Source: DATMBF01 sp035559595 (lineage in GTDB: Bacteria > Bacteroidota > Ignavibacteria > UBA10030). Taken from it: a DNA stretch of 64,000 nt. The notes under the pieces were generated by a model. The model was not told the origin of the DNA. It ran no database searches and saw only the letters and a program-made list of their open reading frames with translations. This document shows positions 51,401 to 60,399 of this stretch, one piece after another. The stretch's first letter is position 1, and every line of letters begins with the position of its first letter. The stretch lies in the NCBI GenBank assembly GCA_035559595.1, contig DATMBF010000032.1:33469-97468 (forward strand), written 5' to 3'. The position numbers and the translations under genes were made by a program.

Positions 51401-51502
51401 TGCACCGTTTGCAATTGAGCTGGAGACAACGCGGAACTGGGCAGACGATACTGCGGAAACGAGCATGCTGCAGAGAAAAATAAGCAGGTGCAATCGCTTC
51501 AT
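48464..51502 (-). CDS. large T9SS-sorted surface protein with four PepSY-like repeats
   Basis: 1012 residues. The start is the ATG at 51502, with GGAGG before it; it gives a signal peptide (LLIFLCSMLVSAVSSAQ). A bacterial Ig-like domain (about 25-130) and a carboxypeptidase-regulatory-like domain (about 135-215) come first. Then four homologous modules of about 165 residues begin near 266, 429, 591 and 763. Each opens with W(S/A)xDA(K/R)L and a GW..YYS segment, and each later contains a V.ID..TG strand pair like PepSY domains. The Por sorting domain is FDLEQNYPNPFNPTT to KMVLIR. The function is unknown; surface binding or protease inhibition, as for PepSY, is possible. Confidence 0.8.
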   Translation of the reverse strand: MKRLHLLIFLCSMLVSAVSSAQFRVVSSSIANGAINIGTRDTISLTFSSAIDTTRVISIRPVNRFIRYALSPADTLQHAIASVSTDLKTVRIPLSLYPNREYLFAMYGAFSAIGDSVAVPFFVKFSTGSLISTRTVSGTVTLTGGSPVNSVVLLVPEHRFKEEMYLEPLEYPVAATLVTDPNGTFQINYVAPGRYYAIGVKDLNGNGRWRIFDGDAHGAYDPNADLIPDTLLVHVGQDRSGIAIGLSPLDITTTDSSASRAAARAQTWSADAKLLAVHAPDTVDNTGRAHGWVYTYYSAQRNAVRRIAYSGARLLYVFQRYPMPHELNFRELPANWVSSAVALEKAGLAGGTAFRASHTNSFITAGVYGGGTSGAVVDKPVWIVIYSHVTPLGVKPDIKAIILDAATGDTIGVAKTTAQQAVDLTAARATRWASDARLISVGSSGAPDSGRFAGWLVWYYSGSLRRSNVMTVTGNDTSKIFERAYPDSSFHPRPSIQAGWIDSRTALDSATAFWQFLATRTEVTLSMFLKSEITQFPQDTLSYWYISYTGKDSLGRPGFGFVRIRAVPGVSTTRVSSLAFELKPTADSIAALWSSDAKLVRIHSLRGYTVDSTGKSPAWEYFYRADTKPSILHIKVASRTSFFSREERLPVNAPLHFAPLPPADSLVNSNVAVSVADDYVDSVLGFDYRQQLPLNQVGAALENVRINRDSAKAIWVILYPYSSATANRNVLVAIDARTGVVLNRAVKTTERTPFQTALVAAKEWSADAVFRYAKADSVDSTGLVQSWLFGFYSQSKALALFIEVTAGNTVTDMYESTSLPPRFAAADSIRNWLESNIAILRADSVLGRSLRLQNRLARAMAELVRLGVPGGSSPGNSFRIGAASDAWLITYYTTDGQTLTLTIGETGEVTSVEERLIVPASFDLEQNYPNPFNPTTTIRFALPVASRVKLEIYNILGQKITTLLDEERTAGIHPVQWRGNVASGVYFYRLEATPINDPQNRFVQLRKMVLIR

Positions 51503-51638
51503 AACGGCCTCCAAGGTATGGTGAGACGAGTTCGCTGACAGAGAATTGGACACTATCGGGAGGAGTTGGTTTAAGGGTACTCGTTTTCCCCGTCTCCCCC
51601 GTTGTTAGTCATCACACAAACGAATTCGTAACTTCTTA

Positions 51639-51667
51639 TTGCTTGTTTTGCCGATAATCCCCATATT
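51639..51667 (+). promoter_or_regulatory. possible sigma-70 promoter
   Basis: TTGCTT at 51639-51644, a 17-base spacer and CATATT at 51662-51667, about 100 bases before the M61 peptidase gene. The match is weaker than at the other promoters listed. Confidence 0.35.
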
Positions 51668-51768
51668 CTTCAAGTTTTTCAGCTGCTTGCGGTTGTTCCA
51701 TCTTCTTAACCACATCATTAATCTCGCGTTGTTGCTATCCTGTACCTCCAACGTCAACGGTAGTGCAC

Positions 51769-53562
51769 ATGAAATCTCTCAGTCTTTTTTTCATCCTCCT
51801 AATCTTCTCTATGGCACAATCTCAACCTCGCATTGAATACAGACTTGGTATGTCCAGGCCGTCAACACACCTGTTCGAAATCGAGATGACATTGGAGAAT
51901 CTTCCCCAAAACGAGCAATCGCTTGAGGTGGTTCTCCCCGTCTGGCGCTCGGGACGCTATGTGGTCTTCGATTTTGCCGGAGGCGTGGACGAATTCTGGG
52001 CTACTGATGCGTCGGGGAAATCGCTCCCCTGGAGAAAGACGGACAAAACTACTTGGCGCATTGATCTTCAAAAGTCGAATACGGTACGGATTCAATATAA
52101 GATGTTCGCCAATGAATTCCATCTTCGTACAAAAGGACTCAATGACGAGCATGCCTTCGTTGATCCGATGTCGGTTTTTATGTATGTGGAAAAGTTTCGC
52201 TCTCTTCCTCTTACCCTCATAATCAGTCCATACAAGAACTGGCATGTAACGACGGGTTTAGAGGCCGTAAAGGGAGAAAAGAACACATTCACCGCGCCAA
52301 ACTACGATTACTTTGCTGATTGTCCATTAGAGATTGGTGATCATAAGGACTTCGAATTCGAGGCGGAGGGGAAGAAACACGTGATTGCAATAGCGGGTGA
52401 AGGACCCTACGATCCTGAAGTGCTCAAGAAGGATTTCGCAAAGATCGTCAAGCAGCATAAAGAGTTCTGGGGAGACTTGCCGTACGATCGCTACGTGTTC
52501 ATGATCCATTTGACCACACAGGGGAGCGGAGCGACCGAACATATCAATTCTACCATCCTCCTCACACGTCCGACAACCTTCGCGAGTGCGGAAACGTACA
52601 AACGGTTTCTCTCCACAGTGGCTCATGAGTTTTTTCATACATGGAACGTGAAGCAGCTCCGCCCAAAGGGGATTTCACCGTATGACTATACAAAAGAAAA
52701 TTATACGGAGGAACTGTGGATCGCGGAAGGAATTACCTCGTACTATCCGGCTCTCTTTCTCGTGCACGGTGGGTTCCGGAGTGTCTCCTGGTACATCGAA
52801 TCGCTCGGAGCAAACATTCGGGATCATCGCATGCGACCCGGCAACACCCGGCAGTCGCTTTCTGAAGCAAGCTTCGATGCGTGGGTCAAACACTGGCGCG
52901 GAAATCCCCAGGCATACAATTTCGAAACGGATTACTACGACAAAGGATCGGATGTCGGCCTGCTGCTTGATCTCGAGATACGAAGCTCCTCGGGCAACAA
53001 ATCCTCCCTCGATGACGTGATGCGGATGATGTATCGACGCTTTCCGTTAGGCAAGGGAGGATACACGGTGCATGATTTTCAAAAAGCGGCAGAAGAAGCT
53101 GCCGGCAAAAGTTTGCAACAGTTCTTCAACGATTACGTGCACGGAACACGACCACTTGAGTGGGAGCAGTACCTTGGTTATGCTGGATTGGAGGTTGTGG
53201 AGTTTCAACAGCAAAACTCGGTGTGGCTCGGCATCGGAACAACCGAAACGGCGGGGACAACGAGAATCAACAGAGTTATCGCAGGCTCCCCGGCGTACGA
53301 GGCCGGACTGGATATCAACGACGAGCTTATTGCTATCGACGGAATGCGCGTCAAGCATTCAGATTGGGCGGATCGTGTTAACCTTTATAAACCCGGAACG
53401 AAGATCCGAGTGTCCGTTTTTCGAGCAGATCGATTGCGGGAATTCGAAGTGACGTTGCAGGAAGAGAAGGTCCCGTATTACTCGGTTCAACGTGTCAAAA
53501 ATCCGACCGACCTGCAGAAGAGCATCTTTGAATCCTGGCTCAAAACGAAATGGGAAAACTGA
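51769..53562 (+). CDS. M61-family peptidase with PDZ domain
   Basis: 597 residues with a signal peptide (LFFILLIFSMAQSQ). An N-terminal beta domain (about 20-180) precedes the M61 catalytic domain with HEFFHTWN, downstream WIAEGITSYY (third zinc ligand) and a C-terminal PDZ domain (INRVIAGSPAYEAGLDINDELIAIDG is its core). Members are glycyl aminopeptidases or related periplasmic proteases. The ATG at 51769 is preferred over a GTG two codons earlier. The gene begins a same-strand run of exported hydrolases that extends to 57 kb. Confidence 0.93.
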   Translation: MKSLSLFFILLIFSMAQSQPRIEYRLGMSRPSTHLFEIEMTLENLPQNEQSLEVVLPVWRSGRYVVFDFAGGVDEFWATDASGKSLPWRKTDKTTWRIDLQKSNTVRIQYKMFANEFHLRTKGLNDEHAFVDPMSVFMYVEKFRSLPLTLIISPYKNWHVTTGLEAVKGEKNTFTAPNYDYFADCPLEIGDHKDFEFEAEGKKHVIAIAGEGPYDPEVLKKDFAKIVKQHKEFWGDLPYDRYVFMIHLTTQGSGATEHINSTILLTRPTTFASAETYKRFLSTVAHEFFHTWNVKQLRPKGISPYDYTKENYTEELWIAEGITSYYPALFLVHGGFRSVSWYIESLGANIRDHRMRPGNTRQSLSEASFDAWVKHWRGNPQAYNFETDYYDKGSDVGLLLDLEIRSSSGNKSSLDDVMRMMYRRFPLGKGGYTVHDFQKAAEEAAGKSLQQFFNDYVHGTRPLEWEQYLGYAGLEVVEFQQQNSVWLGIGTTETAGTTRINRVIAGSPAYEAGLDINDELIAIDGMRVKHSDWADRVNLYKPGTKIRVSVFRADRLREFEVTLQEEKVPYYSVQRVKNPTDLQKSIFESWLKTKWEN

Positions 53563-53751
53563 CTCCAAGGGAAATCCATGAGCAAATGCCTCGTTCTTCT
53601 TCCTACGTCAAAATGTCGGAACCTGGTGAGACAAAGATTCTCAAGGTTGCGGTCATCCAATCCGAGATCTTTCCGGAATAGCGCCTCTTTCCTTTTGCTT
53701 AACGATTTGCTATAATCCGGACCCCGCCGATTCACTCGCCGGGAAACTTCC

Positions 53752-54675
53752 ATGCCTCAACAGATCACACGGCGCGAGTTTCTCAAGGGAACAGCAGCCG
53801 GTACGGTTGCGCTGAGTCTTGGCCTTCCTGCACACGCCTCCGGTTCTCCTTCGCCACTTCCAAAACGCCCCTTGGGCTCCACCGGACTCGAAGTTACTCT
53901 TCTCGGACTCGGCTGTGTTGCTATCGGCTACGGACCCCACTCTGTCGCCGAAGGAGCACGGATTGTCGAGGCTTGTATTGATGCCGGTATCAACTATATC
54001 GATTGCGCGAGCTCGTACGGCAACGGCGAGGTGAAAGTTGGTGAAGTCTTGAAATCCCGGCGAAACGAGGTCATCCTCGCCACAAAAACGCTTGAGCGCT
54101 CCTATGAAGATGCGTGGCGTGAGATCAACAGGAGCCTTGAGCGCTTGAAGACCGACTATGTTGACCTCTTGCAAATTCACTCAATTAACCGGATCGAGGA
54201 ACTCGATCGTATTACTGGGCCTGACGGATCGTTGCAGGCGGCGATTCGCGCAAAGGAGAGCGGAATGTGCCGACACATTGGAATTACCGGGCACACACGG
54301 CCGGAGGTTATCAAAGAAGCTCTCAACCGGTATCCGTTTGCCACCACGCTTGTTCCGCTAAGCTCAACTGATGCACAGATCAACGACTTTGGCAAGATCC
54401 TTTTTCCACTTGCTGAGGCAAAACGTTTTGGCGTCATAGCCATGAAGGTGTTGGCCGCAGGACGGGTGACACAGTATGCCTCTGAGAGCCTTCGGTATGC
54501 CATGTCGCTTCCCGTTGCGACTGCGATTGTCGGGATGGGAACGTTGGAAGAAGTGAAGGAGAATGTGGAGACGGCGAGAAACTTCAAGCCAATGACAAAG
54601 AACGAGATGACTGAACTCGAGCGGAAGACGAAGACGTACGCAACAACGGGAGTGATGTGGTGGAAACGCCCATGA
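53752..54675 (+). CDS. Tat-exported aldo/keto reductase
   Basis: 307 residues. The twin-arginine signal (TRREFLKGTAAGTVALSLGLPAHAS) precedes an AKR barrel. The catalytic Asp and Tyr lie in YIDCASSYGNGE, the lysine in VILATKT and the histidine in LLQIHS. NADPH binding is suggested by SLPVATAIVGMGTLEE. Substrates are carbonyl compounds that cannot be predicted. Tat export of a folded AKR is seen in FCB bacteria. About 190 bases upstream hold no supported gene. Confidence 0.9.
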   Translation: MPQQITRREFLKGTAAGTVALSLGLPAHASGSPSPLPKRPLGSTGLEVTLLGLGCVAIGYGPHSVAEGARIVEACIDAGINYIDCASSYGNGEVKVGEVLKSRRNEVILATKTLERSYEDAWREINRSLERLKTDYVDLLQIHSINRIEELDRITGPDGSLQAAIRAKESGMCRHIGITGHTRPEVIKEALNRYPFATTLVPLSSTDAQINDFGKILFPLAEAKRFGVIAMKVLAAGRVTQYASESLRYAMSLPVATAIVGMGTLEEVKENVETARNFKPMTKNEMTELERKTKTYATTGVMWWKRP

Positions 54676-54767
54676 TGCGGATTTGGCAGATTAGCCGATT
54701 CATGCTGATGGGAATTCCAAAATGATTGCACTATTGTCAACGAGAGAACTTGTTAAAGGAGGTACTT

Positions 54768-55511
54768 ATGCGTAAACCTATGATGACTTTTCTCTCTCTT
54801 CTTTTCTTTTCCGCCAGCCATACTCAAACCAAGCAAATCGAAGTGACCTGGCTTGGCCATGCGGCGTTCGAAATAGTCTCACCGGGCGGGACGCGGATTC
54901 TCATTGATCCTTTTATCAAAGATAACCCGAAAACCCCTGATGGACTCAAGGATCTCAGCAGATACAAACCCAACGCTATTCTTGTTACTCATTCTCATTT
55001 CGATCACGTTTCTGATGCTGTGGCGATTGCAAAATCCAGCGGCGCGTCGGTCATCAGTACGTTCGATTTTGTCTCGAAGCTCGATATTCAGGACGGACAG
55101 AAGTTGGGAGGAAATGTCGGTGGGAAATTTCAGATCGGTGATGTCACTGTGGCACTCGTGCCGGCTCTACACTCTAACGAAGGAGATGGTCGACCTCTTG
55201 GTTTTGTCGTGACCTTCGCCGACGGCCGTTCCCTTTACCATACAGGTGATACGTGGATCTTTGGTGATATGGCGCTTATCCAGGAGATTCATAGGCCAAA
55301 CATTATCTTGCTCTGCGTTGGGGGAGGACCATTCACTCAGGATCCGACGACCGCGGCCCTCGCGATCAAGAAGTATTTCAAACCGGACGTCATCATCCCC
55401 ATGCATTATATGACCTGGTCACCCCTTGCCACGCTGGAAGATGTTCAGAAGGCCTTTCGGGACGATGCGCGTGTGAGCATGATGAAACCAGGTGAGACGA
55501 GAAAGTTCTAA
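54768..55511 (+). CDS. UlaG-like metallo-beta-lactamase-fold hydrolase
   Basis: 247 residues with a signal peptide (FLSLLFFSASHTQT). Beta-lactamase-fold signatures are TWLGHAAFEI, ILIDPFI, the metal motif THSHFDHVSD, LYHTGDTWIFG and a final PMHYMTW, as in the UlaG/YtnP-like group. Cytoplasmic relatives hydrolyse lactones or phosphodiesters; the exported form is uncharacterised. The ATG has GGAGG before it. It ends 12 bases before the M20 peptidase gene, so the two form an operon. Confidence 0.88.
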   Translation: MRKPMMTFLSLLFFSASHTQTKQIEVTWLGHAAFEIVSPGGTRILIDPFIKDNPKTPDGLKDLSRYKPNAILVTHSHFDHVSDAVAIAKSSGASVISTFDFVSKLDIQDGQKLGGNVGGKFQIGDVTVALVPALHSNEGDGRPLGFVVTFADGRSLYHTGDTWIFGDMALIQEIHRPNIILLCVGGGPFTQDPTTAALAIKKYFKPDVIIPMHYMTWSPLATLEDVQKAFRDDARVSMMKPGETRKF

Positions 55512-55523
55512 AGGAATGAACCT

Positions 55524-57044
55524 ATGATACGATTGATCCTGTTCTTCCTGATTTCGCTTCTGTTGCGTTCCGTTGGCTTTTCGCAATCCTCCCCTATCCG
55601 TTCGTACGTTACTTCTCATCAGCACAAGATTCTCCAGGAACTGGCGGACCTCCTCTCTATTCCCAACGTCGCGTCGGACACCGTCAACATACGACGGAAT
55701 GCCGAAGCCCTGGTGAGATTTTTGAAACAACGGAACATTGAAGCGCGACTGCTGGAAACCCAACCTGCCGGCGGTCCGCCTGCTGTTTATGGAGAGCTGA
55801 AAACCCCCGGCGCCAAGCGAACACTTGTCTTCTACATGCACTACGACGGCCAGCCGACGAATCCGGCGAAATGGATTGAGAGCCAGCCGTGGCAACCTGT
55901 GCTTCGAACCGATGCCATCGAAAACGGCGGCACAATCATCCCCTTCCCGAAAGCCGGTGAGGCCATCGACCCAAAGTGGCGCATCTACGCACGCTCTGCC
56001 TCGGATGACAAGTCACCCATTGTTGCCGCCCTCACCGCTATCGACGCGTTGCGCGCAAACAAGATTGCACTCACGACGAACGTGAAGTTTTATCTCGATG
56101 GTGATGAGGAGGCTGGTTCACCAAACATGCTCGACATTCTTACACGAAACAAAGATTTGTTCTCATCTGACGGTTGGATCGTTTGCGATGGACCCGTTCA
56201 CCAGAACGGGCAGAAGTTGGTCTATTTCGGTGTGCGGGGAATCGTTACCGCAGAGATTACGGTCTATGGAGCCATCCGCGACTTGCACAGCGGGCATTAC
56301 GGAAACTGGGCTCCGAATCCGGCTTTGATGCTTTCCCAACTTCTTGCCTCAATGAAGGATGACAACGGCCTCGTTACCATTGCGAAATTCTATGACGATA
56401 CAGAGCCGCTTGGCGAACCGGAGCGGAATGCCCTTGCCGAAGCTCCCGATTACGACAAGACACTGATGGATGAACTTGGCATCGCATGGACAGAAGGAGG
56501 CGGGAAATCTCTGAATGAACTCCTCGCACAACCTTCTCTAACGATCAACGGCATCTCGAGCGCTTATGTTGGCGCACAAGCCCGGACGATCATCCCCGCA
56601 ACAGCCACGGCTCGCGTAGACATGAGACTCGTTCGCGGCAATGACCCAGCCCGTCAACTCGAGCGGCTCAAAGAACACATTCGAAGCCAAGGCTATTACA
56701 TAACCGACAAAGAACCTGATCAACAGACCCGACTCAAGTTTTCTAAAATTGCGCGTGTGACCTCACGCGACGGCTATCGTGCTGTTCGCACTTCTATGGA
56801 TTTACCAATTTCGAAGTCCATCGTTGCAGCCGTTGCTTCGGTCACCAATAAACCAGTGGTTCGGATGCCAACGCTCGGCGGGAGTGTTCCTCTCGTCCAC
56901 GTGGCCGATGTTTTTGGTGCTCCGATCATCGGTGTTCCTATTGTGAACTATGATAACAACCAGCATAGCGAGAATGAGAATCTGAGGCTGCAGAATCTGT
57001 GGGAGGGAATTGAAATCTATGCTGCAATATTGACGATGAAGTAG
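55524..57044 (+). CDS. M20-family dipeptidase/metallopeptidase
   Basis: 506 residues with a signal peptide (LFFLISLLLRSVGFSQ). Zinc and catalytic residues are readable: FYMHYDGQP (His and general-base context), ARSASDDKSP (bridging Asp), DGDEEAGSPN (catalytic Glu pair) and a late NQHSENENLR (His). The lid domain contains LHSGHYGNWAPNP. It hydrolyses dipeptides or N-acyl amino acids, probably in the periplasm. It forms a unit with the UlaG-like gene upstream. Confidence 0.92.
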   Translation: MIRLILFFLISLLLRSVGFSQSSPIRSYVTSHQHKILQELADLLSIPNVASDTVNIRRNAEALVRFLKQRNIEARLLETQPAGGPPAVYGELKTPGAKRTLVFYMHYDGQPTNPAKWIESQPWQPVLRTDAIENGGTIIPFPKAGEAIDPKWRIYARSASDDKSPIVAALTAIDALRANKIALTTNVKFYLDGDEEAGSPNMLDILTRNKDLFSSDGWIVCDGPVHQNGQKLVYFGVRGIVTAEITVYGAIRDLHSGHYGNWAPNPALMLSQLLASMKDDNGLVTIAKFYDDTEPLGEPERNALAEAPDYDKTLMDELGIAWTEGGGKSLNELLAQPSLTINGISSAYVGAQARTIIPATATARVDMRLVRGNDPARQLERLKEHIRSQGYYITDKEPDQQTRLKFSKIARVTSRDGYRAVRTSMDLPISKSIVAAVASVTNKPVVRMPTLGGSVPLVHVADVFGAPIIGVPIVNYDNNQHSENENLRLQNLWEGIEIYAAILTMK

Positions 57045-57171
57045 CATCGATTCGCAACCCGAAGTTCCAGAAAATTCCCCTTTGAAGCTCGCGGCTTGCC
57101 TGTGTGATTTAGAAACTTCTGACCGCATACTTCGTTCATTCACCGTCCACTCATTACAGAAGGAGAGAGCT

Positions 57172-60100
57172 ATGTCCACCACACACTCTTCGCCTCGCGG
57201 CATTCACATCCTTTTGGCCGCAGTTCTAACACTCCTCATTTTTTATCCGCTCGATGCCCAAAATGTCAATCCACCCAAGGGATCGTTCAAGTACAACTAC
57301 AATCTCTACAAGGGAATGCAATGGCGTGAAATAGGTCCCTTCCGTGGCGGACGGTCGGTTGCCGTTGCCGGACATCCGGATCAGCCTTACACCTACTACT
57401 TTGGCGGTACCGGAGGCGGTGTCTGGAAAACCACGGATGGCGGCATCACCTGGCTCTGCATTTCGGATTCGTTGTTTCAAACGGGTTCTGTGGGAGCCAT
57501 TGCAGTGGCGGAGTCGGATCCGAATGTGATCTATGTCGGGATGGGGGAAGGATGTATCCGAGGCAACGTAGCTCCTGGCGACGGTGTCTACAAATCGGAG
57601 GATGGGGGCAAGACATGGAAGCATGTAGGACTCGCAGAGACGCAAACCATTGGACGGGTTCGTGTCCATCCGAAAGATCATAATCTTGTTTATGTTGCCG
57701 CGTTGGGACATGTTTTCGGACCGAATTCCGAACGCGGAGTGTTTCGCTCAAAAGATGGGGGAAAAACGTGGCAAAAGATTCTCCACAAGAACGACAAAGC
57801 CGGGGCGATCGACCTGGTGCTTGATCCTAACAATCCTCGCATTCTCTACGCGTCGCTATGGGAGGCTCAACGAGGTCCGTGGTTCATGTCCAGCGGCGGT
57901 CCCGGCAGCGGGCTCTACAAATCCACCGATGGGGGAGACACATGGACAGACATCTCGCGGAACCCCGGAATGCCGAAGGGAACCTTGGGCCGCATTGGCG
58001 TTGCGGCCTCGTATCCGAAAGCCGATCGCGTTTGGGCTATGGTCGAAGCTGAAGATGGCGGATTATTCCGCTCTGAGGATGGCGGCAACACCTGGCGACG
58101 CGTGAACGAAGACCGGAGGCTTCGTCAACGAGCTTGGTATTACACGCACGTGTACGCTGACACCAAAAATCCCGATCTCGTCTACGTCCTTAACGTTCAG
58201 TTCTTGAAGTCGATCGACGGAGGAAGAACCTTCACAACGCTGCGCGTTCCACATGGCGATAATCACGATCTCTGGATTGATCCGAACGACAATATGAGAA
58301 TGATTAATGCCAATGACGGTGGTGCCAATGTAAGCTACAACGGCGGCCAATCGTGGACAGATCAGGATCAGGCGACCGCCCAGTTCTACCACGTCCTTGT
58401 CGACAATCGTTTCCCTTATCACGTTTACGGCGCACAGCAAGACAACAGCACGATCGCGATTGCCAGTCGGACAACGGGGTTCGGGATCGATCGACCGGAT
58501 TGGCATCCCGTTGGTGGCGGTGAGAGCGGGTACATTGCGGTGCGAGAAGAAGGCGACAACATCATAGCGTTTGCCGGAAACTACGGGGGTTACCTCACAC
58601 GATACGATCATCGCACACGGCAGCAGCAGGCCATCAATGTCTGGCCTGAAAATCCCATGGGGGGAGGTGTAGAAGGAATGAAGTACCGGTTTCAGTGGAC
58701 ATTCCCCATCGTTATTTCTCCACATGATTCCAAAGTCCTCTACGTCACTGGCAATCATGTTTTCCGGAGCACCAATGATGGAATGAGTTGGGAGATCATC
58801 AGCCCTGATCTTACCAGGAACGACAAGAGCAAACAGGGGCCATCGGGCGGGCCGATCACGAAGGACAATACCGGCGTCGAGTATTACTGCACGATCTTCT
58901 CGTTCGTCGAATCTCCCCTTCAGAAAGGGCTTTTCTGGGCAGGCTCGGATGACGGATTGATCCACGTTTCCCGCGATGGGGGCGCATCGTGGCAAAACGT
59001 TTCGATTCCATTGAAAGACCTTCCCGATTGGCCACTCATTAGCCTTATCGAGGCCTCTCCACATGACCCCGGCACAGCGTACGTTGCCGCAACGCGATAT
59101 AAACAGGATGATTTCAAGCCGTACATCTTTAAGACGTCCGACTATGGAAAGACATGGAAAAAGATCGTCAACGGCATTCCTGCCAACGAATACACGCGTG
59201 CCGTCCGTGAAGACCCACACAAGAAAGGGCTCCTCTATTGCGGCACCGAGCGAGGAGTGTATGTTTCGTTTGACGATGGAAACAACTGGCAATCGTTGCA
59301 GATGAATCTGCCGGTCGTTCCGATCCATGATCTTGTCGTACAAAAGAGGGAAAAAGACCTTGTCGTTGCGACACACGGGCGTTCCTTCTGGATTCTCGAT
59401 GACCTCACTCCACTTCATCAGATAGGTGATGAGCTGGCCAAAGCGGATGTCTATCTCTTCCAACCCCGTCATGCATATCGAATGCGGGGGGGAAGTGCGA
59501 ACATTCCGGGAATTCCTGTGGGGAAAAATCCACCGAACGGTGCGGTGATCTTTTACTACTTCAAGAGCAAACCTGAAGGCGAGGTCAAGCTCGATATCCT
59601 TGACTCAAAAGGAGGGCTTGTGAAGTCCTTCTCAAGTAAGATTGAACGACGGGAAGATGGTGAGCAAGACGAGTTTGCGGCTTTTTTCGGCGGCGGACAG
59701 GGTCAGCAACGAGTTTCTGCAGAAGCCGGCATGAACCGGTTCGTGTGGGATTTCCGTTATCCAGATGCAGTGACCGTTCCCGGAGCGTTACTCTGGTCGG
59801 GAACGACGCGAGGACCGCTATGCGTTCCCGGTACGTATCAGGTTCGGCTGACAGTCGGAGGAAAGAGTTACACGCAATCGTTCGAGGTAAAGCCTGATCC
59901 GCGGATTCCGACCACTCAGGAACAGTATCAGGCACAGTTCGATCTTTCGATGAAGATCCTCAACAAACTTTCAGAAGCTCACAAAGCAGTCAACGCTGTT
60001 CGCGATGCGCGGAAGCAATTTGAGGAGCTGGTGAAGCGCGTGAAGGATCACTCGTCCGGAAAGAAAGTGGCGGATGCCGCAAAGGAGCTTGATAAGAAAC

Positions 60101-60399
60101 TCTCTGCCGTCGAAGAAGAGATTATTCAGGTGAAAATCCGTAGTAATCAGGATGCTCTGAATTATCCCATCAAACTCAATAACAAACTTGCTGCATTACT
60201 GAACCTTGTGCAAGGGTCTGAGTCCGGTCCCACAAAGCAATCTGCTGATGTTTTCGCCGACCTCTCCACTCGATTGGAGACTCAACTTGCAACGTTAAAG
60301 CAGGTGATGGAAACAGACTTGCCGGCGTTCAACAAGCTCGTGAAGGAGCAGGACATTCCGGCGGTCTTCCTTAAAGCTGAGGAGAAACAGGAAGATTGA
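57172..60399 (+). CDS. VPS10/BNR-repeat glycosyl-hydrolase-like exoprotein
   Basis: 1075 residues. A signal peptide (ILLAAVLTLLIFYPLDAQ) precedes many Asp-box/BNR repeats: KTTDGGITW, KSEDGGKTW, RSKDGGKTW, KSTDGGDTW, RSEDGGNTW, RSTNDGMSW, VSRDGGASW, KTSDYGKTW and others. These make a large beta-propeller like sortilin or xyloglucanase folds. The last 270 residues hold a beta sandwich (VPGTYQVRLTVGGKSY) and a helical C-terminus. Such proteins are usually called glycosyl hydrolases without proof of activity. AGGAG precedes the ATG at 57172. It ends where the TonB-dependent receptor gene begins. Confidence 0.82.
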   Translation: MSTTHSSPRGIHILLAAVLTLLIFYPLDAQNVNPPKGSFKYNYNLYKGMQWREIGPFRGGRSVAVAGHPDQPYTYYFGGTGGGVWKTTDGGITWLCISDSLFQTGSVGAIAVAESDPNVIYVGMGEGCIRGNVAPGDGVYKSEDGGKTWKHVGLAETQTIGRVRVHPKDHNLVYVAALGHVFGPNSERGVFRSKDGGKTWQKILHKNDKAGAIDLVLDPNNPRILYASLWEAQRGPWFMSSGGPGSGLYKSTDGGDTWTDISRNPGMPKGTLGRIGVAASYPKADRVWAMVEAEDGGLFRSEDGGNTWRRVNEDRRLRQRAWYYTHVYADTKNPDLVYVLNVQFLKSIDGGRTFTTLRVPHGDNHDLWIDPNDNMRMINANDGGANVSYNGGQSWTDQDQATAQFYHVLVDNRFPYHVYGAQQDNSTIAIASRTTGFGIDRPDWHPVGGGESGYIAVREEGDNIIAFAGNYGGYLTRYDHRTRQQQAINVWPENPMGGGVEGMKYRFQWTFPIVISPHDSKVLYVTGNHVFRSTNDGMSWEIISPDLTRNDKSKQGPSGGPITKDNTGVEYYCTIFSFVESPLQKGLFWAGSDDGLIHVSRDGGASWQNVSIPLKDLPDWPLISLIEASPHDPGTAYVAATRYKQDDFKPYIFKTSDYGKTWKKIVNGIPANEYTRAVREDPHKKGLLYCGTERGVYVSFDDGNNWQSLQMNLPVVPIHDLVVQKREKDLVVATHGRSFWILDDLTPLHQIGDELAKADVYLFQPRHAYRMRGGSANIPGIPVGKNPPNGAVIFYYFKSKPEGEVKLDILDSKGGLVKSFSSKIERREDGEQDEFAAFFGGGQGQQRVSAEAGMNRFVWDFRYPDAVTVPGALLWSGTTRGPLCVPGTYQVRLTVGGKSYTQSFEVKPDPRIPTTQEQYQAQFDLSMKILNKLSEAHKAVNAVRDARKQFEELVKRVKDHSSGKKVADAAKELDKKLSAVEEEIIQVKIRSNQDALNYPIKLNNKLAALLNLVQGSESGPTKQSADVFADLSTRLETQLATLKQVMETDLPAFNKLVKEQDIPAVFLKAEEKQED

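Noticed and set aside
53563..53751. Small coding gene between the M61 peptidase and the aldo/keto reductase
   Set aside because: Short frames exist but show no ribosome site, hydrophobic pattern or recognisable motif.
58063..59472. 469-residue open frame on the minus strand
   Set aside because: It lies wholly inside the BNR-repeat gene; its composition is unlike a protein and it has no ribosome site.
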